Below are positions 1 through 10,365 of a DNA stretch of 64,000 nucleotides, piece after piece; positions within the stretch are counted from its first letter, which is position 1; every line of letters begins with the position of its first letter. The notes below the pieces were generated by a model. It was not told where the DNA came from and ran no database searches. It saw nothing but the letters and a program-made list of their open reading frames with translations. The DNA is taken from NCBI GenBank assembly GCA_009193035.1, contig SWDT01000007.1, forward strand, positions 496,001 to 560,000, written 5' to 3'. A program made the position numbers and the translations under genes. This DNA is from Halicephalobus mephisto (lineage: Eukaryota; Nematoda; Chromadorea; Rhabditida; Panagrolaimidae).

Positions 1-165
1 TTTTTACTTCTATCTGTTTTTGGAATTTAGCCTGATCCTGTCTTTTTAGAAGAAATTCTTGTTCATCCACAAGTTTTTGAAGTTTTTCTTTTTCTTCTTG
101 AAGTTTTTTAATTTCAATTTGAGCTTCAGAAAACCGAGAAGCTAGTCGTGAATTGACTTCTGATG
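1..165 (-). CDS. Partial exon of a coiled-coil protein (runs off the left edge)
   Basis: On the minus strand a good acceptor (tttttttcag, at 166-177) is followed by an open reading frame to the window edge, about 54 codons. Only one of the three frames is open. The translation starts SEVNSRLASRFSEAQIEIKK and continues in a Lys/Glu/Gln/Leu-rich stretch with hydrophobic residues at heptad spacing (…KKLQEEKEKLQKLVDEQEF…), so it should form a coiled coil. No start or stop codon is visible and both neighbouring exons are missing: the 3' one is outside the window, and the 5' one would lie further right, where I see only repeats. The family cannot be named from this exon. Confidence 0.6.
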
Positions 166-349
166 CTGAAAAAAATAATGTATTTCACTGGATTTGGAGG
201 ATTCCCCGGAAGCCCTTGAGAAAGAATGCGGAAAATCCGAGGATTATCTTTTTAGTTGTTATTTTAATTTTTAGAAAATCCACAAATCACATAGGCAGGT
301 TTCAGTATAAATCCACTCATTGGTTGGAGTTTTTAATTTTATTAGATAT

Positions 350-1640
350 CCAATAAAGGAGTTTGTGGGGGAGTTTATGAAGTTGATAGGAAAGTTTAGG
401 AGGTATAGAAGATTCTTAAAGGGTTTAGAAGGTTTGTAGAAGGATATACAAGAGTTTAGGAGGTATAGAAGACTTTTATAAGGTTTAGAAGGTTTGTAGA
501 AGGACATAAGGAGTTTATATAAGGTATAGAAGAATCTTAAGAAGTTTGGGAGGTTTGTAGAAGGACATAGGAAGTTTATATGAGGTATAGAAGAATCTTA
601 AGAACTTTAGGATGTTTGTAGAAGGACATAGGGAGTTTATATAAGGTATAGAAGAATCTTAAGAACTTTAGAATGTTTGTAGAAGGACATAAGGAATTTA
701 TATAAGGTATAGAAGACTCTTCAGAGGTTTGTAGAATATTTCAGAGGTTTACAGAGAGTATAAGAAGTCCATAGGAGGTTCGAAGGATTTGTAGAAGAGT
801 TTGGAAGATTCACAGAGAATATAGAAGACTCTTGGAGGATTTAAAAAGTTTGCAAGGAGTCCAGGAAGTTCATAAAGGGTTATTCTTATTAGACACCCGA
901 TATTGGACATACAAGGGAGTTCATAAGGGGTTTAGAAGGTTCATAAAGAGTTATACTTATTAAATATTCAATGCAGAGAAGAGGATATGGCTCACAAGAA
1001 ATTTGTTCTTATTAAATAGCCAATTGAAGAATGAGAAGAGAGTTAACAAGAGTTTGGAGATTCATCCTCATTGAATAGTCAATCAAGAAACGAGAAAAAT
1101 TCGTAGAAAGTCTAAGAGTTGGGTTACAGAACTTTCAGAAGACTGAAGGTCAGGGTTTAAGTTCATATCTATCAATTAGTCAATCAAGTAGTGAAGAAAT
1201 CTATGAAACATGTAAAGGATCGATCATAGGGAATTCAAGAGGCCAAAGTTTAGAGGTTTATGTTTATCAAGTAGTCAATTAAGTAGTGAAGAAATCTATG
1301 AAGGATATAAGTGATCAATTAAGGAATTCAAGAGTCCAAAGTTTAGAGGTTCATATCTATCAATTAGTCAATCAAGTAGTGAAGAAATTTATGAAGGATA
1401 TAAGAGATCAATCAGGGAATTCAAGAGGCCAAAGTTTAGAGGTTTATGTTTATCAAGTAGTCAATCAAGAAGTGAAAAAATTTATGAAACATGTAAGTGA
1501 TCAATAATAGGGAATTCAAGGAGTTAGAATTGGAAATTCATTGTCATTAAATAATCAACAAAGAAGCGATAAAGTTGCTGAAGAATCTAAGAGTTCAGTT
1601 ACAGAAAATTCAGGAAATTGTCACGAAACAGCTAATTAAC
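350..1640. repeat. Degenerate minisatellite tract
   Basis: Two related tandem patterns fill this stretch. From about 350 to 950 a unit of roughly 60-70 bp with the core GGTATAGAAGAATCTTAAG and GGTTTGTAGAAGGACATA repeats with many changes. From about 1130 to 1510 a unit of about 90 bp with the core TATCAATTAGTCAATCAAG and GTGAAGAAATCTATGAA repeats 4 times. The short open frame at 1286-1507 is just translated repeat. I see no gene between 166 and 2750. Confidence 0.6.
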
Positions 1641-1850
1641 GAATAAAACAAACTTTACAAAGTCAAAAATTCCTCCAATAAAAGTTTATTCAATATCTAA
1701 TCAGCAAAAGTCCCTGAGGGGTTTACGGACTCTCCTTCAAAGACGTTCCTAAGGCGATTCGGGTTTGGTTCCTATATCCCTAAGAATTCACTAAACAATA
1801 GAAATTCCAAAATGTATCCAAGGCGACAAGAAAAATGACGAATTTTTTCC

Positions 1851-2050
1851 GTGAAAAAAAGTTTAATAATTTTATTATGGATACGCAATCTCCACGACCG
1901 GAGATATCCAGAACACCCGAAACTAAACAGTTCTCTTTCCTTACTGAGGAATGTAAAAGGGGTATTCCGCGGTAGTCGGGGTTCCCTAGGTGTTGTGCTT
2001 ATGTCGTTAATATTACTCTATATTATTAGCATTGTTCTGTATTATTAACA
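1851..2050 (+). repeat. Decayed copy of the TGTTGTGG…ACAACA LTR-like repeat
   Basis: This stretch matches, with many mismatches, the LTR-like repeat that is intact at 16926-17114 and 25853-26303: the CCGGAGATATCCAGAACACC core, then a block corresponding to CTGAGGAGTACAAAAGG, then a TATTAG-rich end. It is the oldest-looking copy in the window. Confidence 0.5.
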
Positions 2051-2081
2051 CCACTAATATCGTTTTATATTATTAGTATTA

Positions 2082-2715
2082 CAGTAGAACTTGGATATAA
2101 GATACCCTTGCTATAATATATTTCGGGTTATAGCATAGGGTCTGAATGAGTGAGTTCGGTTAGTCTATTTTCAAATTTATCTCCGCTATGATATATCTTT
2201 TCTTATAACATACCCTAGTTATAACATATCTCTTGTTATAGCATAGGGTCTGAATGAGTGAGTTTGGTTAGTCTATTTTCAAATTTATCTCCGCTATGAT
2301 ATATCTTTTCTTATAATATACGCTTTGGCCGGTCCCAAGGGGGTATCTTATATTCAAGTTCTACTGTACAATAGAACTTAGATACAGATACCCCCACTAC
2401 AACATATCTCGGATTATAATATACAGTCTGAATGAGTTTGGTTAGTCTATTTTCAAATTTATCTCTGCTATGATATATCCTTTCTTATAACATACGTTTT
2501 CCCCAATCTCAAGAAGGTATCTTATGTCCAAGTTCTACTGTACAATAGAACTTAGATATAAGACACCCTTGCTATAACATATCTCACGTTATAGCATACG
2601 GTCTGAGTGAGTTCGGTTAGTCTATTTTCAAATTTATCCCCGCTATAATATATCCTTTCTTATAATATTCGTCTTGCCCCGGTTCCAAGGGGTATCTTAT
2701 GTTCAAGTTCTACTG
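2082..2715. mobile_element. Three tandem TA-flanked MITEs with terminal inverted repeats
   Basis: Three head-to-tail units (2082-2366, 2369-2540, 2543-2715) each begin with CAGTAGAACTTGGATAT or the variant CAATAGAACTTAGATA and end with the inverted copy (…CCAAGTTCTACTG). The units are separated by TA, so neighbouring copies share the TA target. TA targets with CAGT-type ends suggest a Tc1/mariner-type non-autonomous element. The first unit is longer because its internal block (GAGTGAGTTYGGTTAGTC to the SATATCTTTTCTTATAA segment) is duplicated. A fourth copy lies at 60966-61142. There is no coding capacity. Confidence 0.75.
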
Positions 2716-2751
2716 TATTTGTATTTAATTTTAGTAAAAATTCTGAAAAAA

Positions 2752-2895
2752 CTAACGTTGGATGTCGGAACTGAAGATGATTCCTTTATACAGACTCAGG
2801 GCGACAACCACCCAGAGAAGTAGGACTCCGAGGACCAAACACTTGAGCCCGCTGGCGACACTTCCGGCCTTCATGACATTGCTGAAGATGGATAT
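2752..2895 (-). CDS. Last exon of an unidentified minus-strand gene with a C-terminal membrane segment
   Basis: An acceptor (gaattttag) precedes a 48-codon frame that ends in TAG. The translation runs ISIFSNVMKAGSVASGLKC, then a strongly hydrophobic stretch (LVLGVLLLWVVVALSLY), then a short tail KGIIFSSDIQR. This looks like a tail-anchored or multi-pass membrane protein ending in one transmembrane helix. The island is much more GC-rich than its surroundings and uses C-ending codons. The plus strand also has a 41-codon frame here, but without splice or hydrophobicity support. Earlier exons may be the islands at 4520-4632, 5760-5930 and 7975-8045 (inference). The family is not recognised. Confidence 0.5.
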   Translation of the reverse strand: MSIFSNVMKAGSVASGLKCLVLGVLLLWVVVALSLYKGIIFSSDIQR

Positions 2896-2939
2896 CTAAA
2901 ATTCCCCCGAAATTTTTAATCATCTTTCAGAAAAGCAAA

Positions 2940-4260
2940 AATGGGCGTTTTCATGGAATAATCTCAGCACGAATTTTCAGAAATATCAAAAGTGAAATTA
3001 TTTAAAAAATAAAATTTTTACAAAATAGTCCCGACACGAATTTTCGGAATTTAAACTTTTAGTAGATACTGTAGGATTCTATGTAATTTTAAAAATTCTA
3101 AGATTTTCAGAAATATCAAAACTGAAATTATTTAAAAGATAAAAATTTTTACAAAATGGTCCCGACACGAATTTTCGGAATTTAAACTTTTAGTAGATAC
3201 TGTAGGATTCTATGTAATTTTTAAAATTTAAAAATTTTCAGAAATATCAAAACTGAAATTATTAAAAAAATTAAAATTTTTACAAAATGGTCCCGACACG
3301 AATTTCCGGAATTCTAGATTTCTGAAGATTTTAGAAATTTCTTAATTTTGGAAGATTCTAAAAACTTGCAAAAAATAAATATTTTTGCAAAATTTTAATT
3401 TTATATAATTTTAGATTTTTTAAATGAATTTTTGGAAATTTCAGGAATATCCATAAAATTAAAAGATTTCAATAATTTTCAGCGGATTATGGAGATTTCT
3501 AAAAATTCTTAATCTTTATATTTTAAAAATCAAAAATTAATTTTTCCCAAAAGCTGACTCGACACAAATTCTTAAAATTTTTAAAGATCCTCAAAATTTC
3601 GATTTCGGAATTTTTTTTACAAAATTTGATTAATTTAAAAATAAAAATAATTACGAAATGGTCCCGACACGAAATTTTCGAATTTTTCAGAGAGCTTTGG
3701 AATCTTAATTTTTAGGATCTTCTGCTTGATTTTAAAAGCTTCTAGACTATCCTACAGAATTTAATTAATCTAAAAATAAAAATAATTACGAAATGGTCCC
3801 GACACGAAATTCTAAAACTTTCTGAGAACTTTCAAAAATCTTGGTTTTTAGGATTTTTACTGTCTTCTGAAAAGCTTCTAGACTACCCTGCAGAATTTGA
3901 TTAATTTAAAAATAAAAATAATTACGAAATAGTCCCGACACGAAATTTAAAAATCCCCAAAAAGCTTCTAAAATCTTGGCTTTTAGAATTTTTACTGTCT
4001 TCTGAAAACTTCTAGACTATCCTACAGAATTTAATCAATTTAAAAATAAAAATAATTACGAAATGGTCCCGACACGAAATTCTAAAACTTTCCAAAAAGC
4101 TTCTAAAATCTTGGCTTTTAGAATTTTTACTGTCTTCTGAAAACTTCTAGACTATCCTACAGAATTTAATCAATTTAAAAATAAAAATAATTCCAAAATG
4201 GTCTCGACACGAAATTCTAAAACTTTCCAAAAAGCTTCTAAAATCCCAGCCTATAAAACG
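2940..4260. repeat. Tandem repeat with the GTCCCGACACGAA core
   Basis: About nine imperfect units of 100-130 bp, each containing ACGAAATGGTCCCGACACGAA followed by AT-rich sequence; the last four also share CTTCTAGACTATCCTACAG. The core is the widespread Caenorhabditis-type intergenic/intronic repeat motif. From 4261 to 4510 there is only A/T-rich sequence. Confidence 0.6.
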
Positions 4261-4519
4261 AGAAAACCACCCAAAGCGAATAAAAAGAAAAAATTTAATT
4301 TTGATATCTATTCAAAAACGATTATTGAAATGTTCAAAAATAATATTTCTTACACCAATTGTTCGACATTTGGTTTTTTTCTTTTTCGAAAACGTATAAA
4401 CTCGAAAAAAACTATTTTTTTAAAAAAAATATTTTCGTTTTTTTTAAATTATGAAATTTAAAAATAGTTTTAAATTATAATTTTTAAAAAAATAAAAAAT
4501 GTTTATTAAAATTTTCAAT

Positions 4520-4632
4520 GACAGTTTTGACTCGAATGCCGACACGTCCCGGCCAGAGGGCCGCAGTCTGCTAGCATCGACTGCCCAGCTGACTCCTCCT
4601 TCCGGGAATCGATAAGTCTGCTGGCCATTCAT
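4520..4632 (-). CDS. Candidate internal exon, minus strand
   Basis: A GC-rich island inside AT-rich repeats. The open minus-strand frame reads …TYRFPEGGVSWAVDASRLRP… then SGRDVSAFESKLSLK, with protein-like composition. Possible acceptors lie at the CAGCAG just before TYRF; no strong donor is evident (ATTCGA|gtcaaa is the best). The plus strand has an alternative frame of about 28 residues. I infer membership of the same minus-strand gene as 2752-2895 because strand and base composition agree, but phases could not be chained. Function unknown. Confidence 0.3.
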
Positions 4633-4639
4633 TCCGAAT

Positions 4640-5755
4640 TATTCATGGACTGGAAACCGTTTTGTCTATGAAATTCAAACCATATTGTTAGCAACTAGAA
4701 TCCCGGAAAATCATATAATCCAAGAAATCCGAAAAAATTTATTTAAATTTTAAAATTCGAAAAATTAAAAAAAAATTTAAAATCCAAGAAATCCGAAAAA
4801 TTTATGTATATTTTTAACATTCGAAAAATTTGAAAAAATTTTAAAATCTAAGAAATCCGAAAAATTTATTTAAATTTTAAAATTCGAAAAATTTGAAAAA
4901 ATTTAAAATCCAAGAAATCCGAAAAAATTTATGTAAATTTTTAATATTCGAAAAATTAGAAAAAATTTATTTAAATTTTTAAAATCCGAAAATTCCTAAA
5001 TTTAAAAATTCAATAAAAGTTTTAAAATTCTAAAATTTTTCTCTTAATTTTTAAAATTCGAAAAATTTGAAAAAAATTTAAAAATTATAAAATTTGGAAA
5101 TTTTACAATTCCTAAAATTTCGAAGATGTTAGTGAAAAAAATCAAAGGTCACTACAAAGTGGGATTCCAAGCGGATTTCACACATCTGGTCGTTTATGCA
5201 GCTTAAAAATAAAAAATTTCATTAATGCAAAAAACGAAAGATTTACACACAAAAATTTAAAAAAAATAAAAATAATTTAAACTTTCCAGTTAAGACCAAA
5301 AATTACAAAAATATATGTTTTTTAAAATTTAAAAACTATAAAAATAATGAAAATTTTTAAAGCGAAATTTTGAAAAAAATGTTTCAACACGAAATTTCAA
5401 TTTTTCGAATCGAGACCAAAAATTACAAAAATTCATATTTTTTAAAATTTAAAAACTATAAAAAAAACGAAAATTTCCAACATAAAAATTTCGAAAAAAA
5501 TTGTTTCAACACGAAATTTCAAGTTTTCCAATCGAGACCAAAAATTATAAAAATTATGTCTTTTTGAATTATTTTATTTAAAAAACCTAAAAATTTTTAA
5601 ATCGGGATATATGAGGTACAGTACCCCTTTTCTAACCACAGGGGGTAGGGGTACAGTATCCTCTTTCTAACCCCAGGGGGTTAGGGTACAGTACCCCCAG
5701 GGGGTAGGGGTGCAGATCAAAGTACACATAGAAGTATATTTTTAGAAGACATAAC
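4640..5755. repeat. AT-rich tandem repeats and a GGGGGTA array
   Basis: From 4690 to 5110 short units with CCAAGAAATCCGAAAAATTTA repeat about six times. From 5270 to 5580 three units with the core CGAGACCAAAAATTA occur. From 5610 to 5715 there are three copies of CCAGGGGGTAGGGGTACAGTA, a GC-rich microsatellite unlike the rest. No gene is seen. Confidence 0.5.
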
Positions 5756-5759
5756 TGGT

Positions 5760-5930
5760 CCCAAAATGCCCTATCAAAAACGGTTTTCTTTGGTTTCGGC
5801 TCGAAATTCGAAAAACTGACAAAAGGGTCACTGTGCCGATCCAAGACGGCAGCTGTCGAGAATTTATCCCGCGACAATGAGGCTAAGGACCGGATGGCGG
5901 TCTGGACAGTCATCCGCAAATTGGTTCAAT
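5760..5930 (-). CDS. Candidate internal exon, minus strand
   Basis: A GC-richer island with a clean minus-strand frame: after the acceptor-like …GGTCCTTAG the sequence reads SLSRDKFSTAAVLDRHSDP, then FVSFSNFEPKPKKTVFDRAF, then WD before a possible donor (CA|GTTATG). The composition looks like a cytosolic protein region. An overlapping frame gives MQLLGPNPQLNQFADDCPD… upstream, which suggests the first part of the exon (to about 6000) or an alternative. The gene is not recognised; it is placed with the exons at 4520-4632 and 2752-2895 only on strand and composition. Confidence 0.35.
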
Positions 5931-6319
5931 TGGGGATTTGGACCGAGAAGCTGCATTTGATTGATTCTAGTTGTATATGTCCGAAAATTAAACGAGAAAA
6001 CTGGCAGAACCATATATAGACAAAAATGATAAAAATCGATTCTGTTATCAACTGCCACGTCGCGGTTCATAGAGGTCCCGAAAGTCCGAAAATCACATCA
6101 TTGTGAAAATAAAAAACTAAAAAAATAAAATATTTGCATAAATAAAAATTTTAATTTTAAAAATATTTTAGTTTTTGATTTTAGAAATATTTAATTTTTA
6201 GAATCATCTACAAAGTTCTCACAAAATTTCGAGAATTTCTGAGATTCTAGAAAGTTCTGGAATTTTCTACAGTATCTTAGAAAATTTTAAAAGTTTAAAT
6301 AACTTTAAAAACTGGTGCA

Positions 6320-6475
6320 CATAAAAAAAATTTTTTTTTGACTCGGTAAAATTGCGAAATGTGACATAATCGTGATATTTTTCATGAATATTCGACATTT
6401 GTGACGGAAATTAAAAATAATAATCACGATTTACGTTTGTTCCTTCGCCAAAAATTATACTTTTTTGTGTGTGTA
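6320..6475. mobile_element. Decayed copy of the palindromic ACACAAAAAACGTAAC MITE
   Basis: This matches the family best seen at 28365-28510: GCGAAATGTGACATAATCGTGA, TTTTCATGAATATTCG, then AATCACGATTTACGTTTGTTCC and the closing TTTTTTGTGTGTG. The two halves are imperfect inverted copies. Confidence 0.55.
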
Positions 6476-6544
6476 AAAATCTCCGAAAAATTCGAAATTT
6501 TGGAAAATTTAGGAAGCTTCTACGAAATTCTACACACAAAAATG

Positions 6545-7105
6545 TAGATTAAAACGGCCGTGATGTATTGAATACATTATATTTAATGTACCGATATGCT
6601 AAATACAATGCAATGATATCATACTTAATATATCGGTGCATTGAATACAGTGTGCCCGATAAATCAGAGCCGACTTACTGTGTTGATAAATTAGATACAA
6701 TGCATTGATATCTTATATATAATACATAGATATCATACTTAATATATCGACACATCGAATACAACCTATCTAATACATCAGAACCATTACAATGCATTGA
6801 TATATTAAATACAATACATCAATATCATACTTAATATATCGATGCATTGAATATAATGGATCTGATACATCAGAACCATTACAATGCATTGATATCTTAT
6901 ATATAATACATAGATATCATACTTAATATATCGACACATCGAATACAACCTATCTAATACATCAGAACCATTACAATGCATCGATATATTAAATACAATA
7001 CATCAATATCATACTTAATATATCGATGCATTGAATATAATGGATCTGATACATCAAGGCTGTTCTAATGTACCGATACATTAAATATCATGTACCTATT
7101 TTTTG
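6545..7105. repeat. ATGTATCGATA-type palindromic repeat array
   Basis: Units built from ATACATTGATATC, GATACATCAGAACCATT and CAATGCATTGATAT repeat, with one block of about 180 bp present twice (around 6700-6880 and 6880-7060). The array starts near TTAAAACGGCCGTGATG and ends in TTTTTTGTATGTA. The same family recurs at 35300-35815 and 61960-62765. Confidence 0.6.
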
Positions 7106-7109
7106 TATG

Positions 7110-7820
7110 TAAGTATTAAAATCTTGATCTAGATTCTGGAAGTTTTTATAAACTTCAAAAGATATTTTAGAGGAATTCAGAATCTTTCACAGAATAGTAT
7201 TAAATCTAAAAACTTTCCATGAAATTCTAGAAGATTCTAAAAACTTTAATTAGATTCTAAAATTTCCCACAAGATTCTAGTTTCCAAGAGATTCTCCATA
7301 ATTTTGAAATCTCTTAATAGTTTTTAGGGTTTTCTCAAATTTCCTACAAGATTCTAGAAAATTCTAAAATTTTTTATAAAATTATTAACAATTTTAAAAT
7401 ATTCTAATAGTTTCTGAAATTATCTAAAATTTTCTATAAAATTTCAAACAATTCCAGAATCTTTTATAAAATTATTAATAATTTCTATTTTTTTTTAATA
7501 ATTTCTGGAATTTTCTAAAACTTTCTATAAAATTTCAAAAACTCCAAAATCTTCTACAAATTATTAACAATTTCTATATTTTTTAATGGTTTCTGGAATT
7601 TTCTAAAAATTTCTAAAATTTTCTATAAAATTTCAAAAAATTCCAGAATCTTCTACAAATTATTAATAATTTTAAAATTTTCTAATAATTTCTGAAATTT
7701 TCTAAAATTTTCTATAAAATTTCAAAAAATTCCAGAATCTTCTACAAATTATTAACAATTTCTATATTTTTTAATGGTTTCTGGAATCTTAAAATGTTCC
7801 ACAAGAGAGAATTATGCGTC
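7110..7820. repeat. AT-rich tandem repeat (about 90 bp unit)
   Basis: Six to seven imperfect copies with the core TTCTATAAAATTTCAAAAA, CCAGAATCTTCTACAAATTA and GGTTTCTGGAAT. No gene is seen. Confidence 0.5.
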
Positions 7821-7974
7821 ATAGTTTTTAAGGTTTCGAAGAGCAATAAAATCAGCACAAGCAGTTTTGGAAAACGTTTTATGATCAATTTTGCTCACCT
7901 TGGAATTCAAATGTTTCATTAATATTTCAAAAATAAAAATAATTAAAAAATAAAATTTGGTCGGGATTACCGAA

Positions 7975-8045
7975 ATGAAAAAAGTAAAAAATGGCCCGAC
8001 GAAGGGATTTGACGCAATCCGCTTCCGGCTCGATGATCTTCTTTT
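7975..8045 (-). CDS. Candidate short exon, minus strand
   Basis: A GC-rich island. The minus-strand frame reads IIEPEADCVKSLRRAIFYFF followed by H F and a donor-like CG|gtaatcc; the upstream acceptor would be the weak AAAAAAG or GAAG. On the plus strand an alternative is a first exon starting at 7990 with MARRRDLTQSASGSMIFFF and a donor gtaaat. Strand is uncertain; I favour minus because of the neighbouring candidate exons. Function unknown. Confidence 0.25.
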
Positions 8046-8059
8046 TTGTAAATTTTATT

Positions 8060-8780
8060 TTTGAACAAATTCATATATTCGATAATCCAAAAAAAATAAA
8101 ATTTTATGAAAAATTAATTTTTTTAAATTTAAAATTCAAAAAATACAGTATCCAATAATTATCATTTTTAGTTTAAATTTAACTTTTAAATAAAACATTA
8201 TTATTTGAAAAATAAAAGTTTTAAATGAAATATTATATTATTTAAAAAATAAAATTTCTTAAAAATGGTCCTGACACGAATTTTGAAATTCTTAAACTTT
8301 TTAATTTAGATAATTTTAGAATTTTTCCATGATTTTTAAAAAGTTGTAGAATCCTCCACAAAATCTGAATTTATAAAAAATACTTTAATTTGTATAATTA
8401 AAAAAAATAAAAAATAAAACTTCTCAAAAACGGTCTTGACACGAATTTCGAAATTTTAAAACTTTTTAATTTAGATAATTTTAGAATTTTTCCATGATTT
8501 TTAAAAGGTTGTAGAATCCTCCACAAAATCTGAATTTACAAAAATACTATAATTTGTATAATTAAAAAAAATAAAAAATAAAACTTCTCAAAAACGGTCC
8601 TGACACGAATTTCGAAAATTTTACATTCCAAATAATTTTCAGAATTATATTTTATAAGATTTCAGAAACTTCTACAGAATTTTAAAATTATTAAAAATGG
8701 ATATTTTTGAAAAATGGTCCCGAAACGAAACTTTGGAAATTTTCTTTTAAAAAAATTTAAATTTTTCAATAACCCTTCAT
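8060..8780. repeat. Tandem repeats with the CCTGACACGAATTT core
   Basis: Three to four units of about 180 bp share CTTTTTAATTTAGATAATTTTAG, GTTGTAGAATCCTCCACAA and GGTCCTGACACGAATTTCG. Around 8890-8970 a small GC-richer patch has an open minus-strand frame (FSFRDKSKPGGKRDLFSS) but no splice support. Confidence 0.5.
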
Positions 8781-9084
8781 TCCGGTTGTATTATATGGTA
8801 ACTGTTGTCCAATTTAATTGTGATTTTGGTATTTTTAAATTTAAATTCAAATATAATTAAAAATTCAAAAATATCAGTCAATCCGAAAATGTCAAAGTTT
8901 TTTGAAGAAAACAGATCTCTTTTTCCTCCTGGTTTCGATTTGTCCCGGAACGAAAACTGTCCGTCTTTTTCTCTTTGAATCGAAATCGTAATTTTTCTTT
9001 TTTAATTTCCTTTTTTATTTTTGTTGTTTTTATTCTTTTTTTCTTCCAGAATCCTCGATTCCTACATTTTAAACGTTCTTCAAT

Positions 9085-9551
9085 GCGTATTTTACGTAAT
9101 TATTTTCGTTATCTTTGGTTTTTGAATTTTCTAATTTCATATATTGTTCGTTCTTTGGGTAGCCTAAATAGCTACAAATCCTACCTTTTGCCTTTATTTG
9201 TATTTAATTTTACACGTTTTTCCTCTATGATCCTTAAAAATTAATTTTTACGTGTTCCTAAATGTATTTTTCCCTATCATTACTCCTATGATCGTGGTTT
9301 CTGAGTTTTCTCCATTCTCCGATTATATTTCCTACTTTCATATATTATTTACTTCTTAAATAACCTCAGAAACCACGATCAACGTTTTTATTCCCATCAT
9401 CTCCAGTTAACCATACTACTTTTCCCTTGGATCCCGGAAAATTACGCTTTACATGTCTCTAAACATGCTTCGCCATCATTAACTCTCCTTGATCGGGATT
9501 TCTAAATGATTCATTTCTATCTTATCTTTTCATATATCGTTTGCTTTTCAG
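9085..9551 (+). repeat. Three decayed tandem copies ending at the 5' end of the WDR43-like gene
   Basis: A unit of about 190 bp occurs three times. The copies share TTTCATATATYRTTTRCTTYTTNA followed by a region that in the third copy is the acceptor and first codons of the gene (TTTTCAG|ATGGCCTCAACAGCCACGG) and in the second copy reads AATAACCTCAGAAACCACGATC. The second copy also contains a 16-bp inverted repeat (GATCGTGGTTTCTGAG at 9290 and its complement near 9366). The duplicated segment therefore seems to include an old copy of the intron end plus exon start. Confidence 0.5.
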
Positions 9552-10365
9552 ATGGCCTCAACAGCCACGGGTAGCAGCTTTGTAGTATTACTGAGCCAAG
9601 GAATTCTCGGAAATGATGAAGAAAAGATTGAATCGGTCGTACAGAACTCCGATCCATCGACAGTGGTTGCAACTGTGAAGGATCTCCCGGTGGTCCATGT
9701 TATTCCATTTTTGAATATTTTGGAACAAACTTTTCGACGAGGAAAAGTAGATAAACCCCATATTTGGATGAATTGGGTTCAGGCTGTGTTGTCTATACAC
9801 ATGAGTTATTTGTCATCGGTTGGTTTTGGATTATTTTCTTAAATTAAATAAGTTTTCAGGTGAAAGATTTGGACCAGAAGTTGGGGTCATTGTCCGATTG
9901 GTTAAAGAAACGTGTCAGTCATCTGGATAAGCTGATTAGTTTGAATGGCAAATTGGAAATGATCACGGAACAAATGGAAAGGCGTGCTCAACCAACATTC
10001 TTCGCTCAGCAGCAGCCGTTGTTTATCTTAAATGACGATGACAAGATTGATTCAGATGCAGAAGAAATCCTATTCGAGTATCCTGAAGAAGATAATGAAG
10101 AATGGTGGGGATCTGACCACGATAAAGCTGACGACGACATGGATGAAGATAGTGAAAGAGAAGACATTCATGAAATCAAAAGTAAGTACATTGATTTTGA
10201 TTTTGCTTTTTATTTTTGTCCATTTTAGAGCAGAAAAGAAAACGACGACCTTCGGATAACGATGGCGAGCCCAAAGTTAACGGATTCGGCCACAAAACCA
10301 ATGGCGATCTCGGATTGAATGGAACGACAGAAGATTTCGATGAAGACGAGGAAATGGATGAATAA
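9552..10365 (+). CDS. WDR43/UTP5-like protein, Utp12 domain (SSU processome)
   Basis: Three exons: 9552-9818, 9860-10181 and 10229-10365, with introns of 41 and 47 bp; phases join cleanly to give 241 residues. Residues 10-150 form a Utp12 domain: SFVVLLSQGILGNDEEKIES, then VVATVKDLPVVHVIPFLNIL, then WMNWVQAVLSIHMSYLSSV, with a C-terminal helix (LISLNGKLEMITEQM). Human WDR43 (yeast Utp5), as I recall it, has the same order, and this family joins the t-UTP/UtpA part of the small-subunit processome in the nucleolus to promote pre-rRNA transcription and processing. The tail is very acidic with a basic patch KRKRR. The ATG lies immediately after an acceptor (cttttcag), so it may be a trans-splice site or an internal exon; WDR43 proteins normally carry N-terminal WD40 repeats, which I cannot find upstream. 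Other Utp12 proteins (WDR3, TBL3, PWP2) are the alternative. Confidence 0.8.

Noticed and set aside
1286..1507. 73-codon frame with internal repeats
   Set aside because: Direct translation of a minisatellite of about 90 bp; no start or splice context.
8975..9244. 89-codon hydrophobic frame before the WDR43-like gene
   Set aside because: Phe/Leu-rich translation of pyrimidine-rich tandem repeat; no splice signals and no family resemblance.
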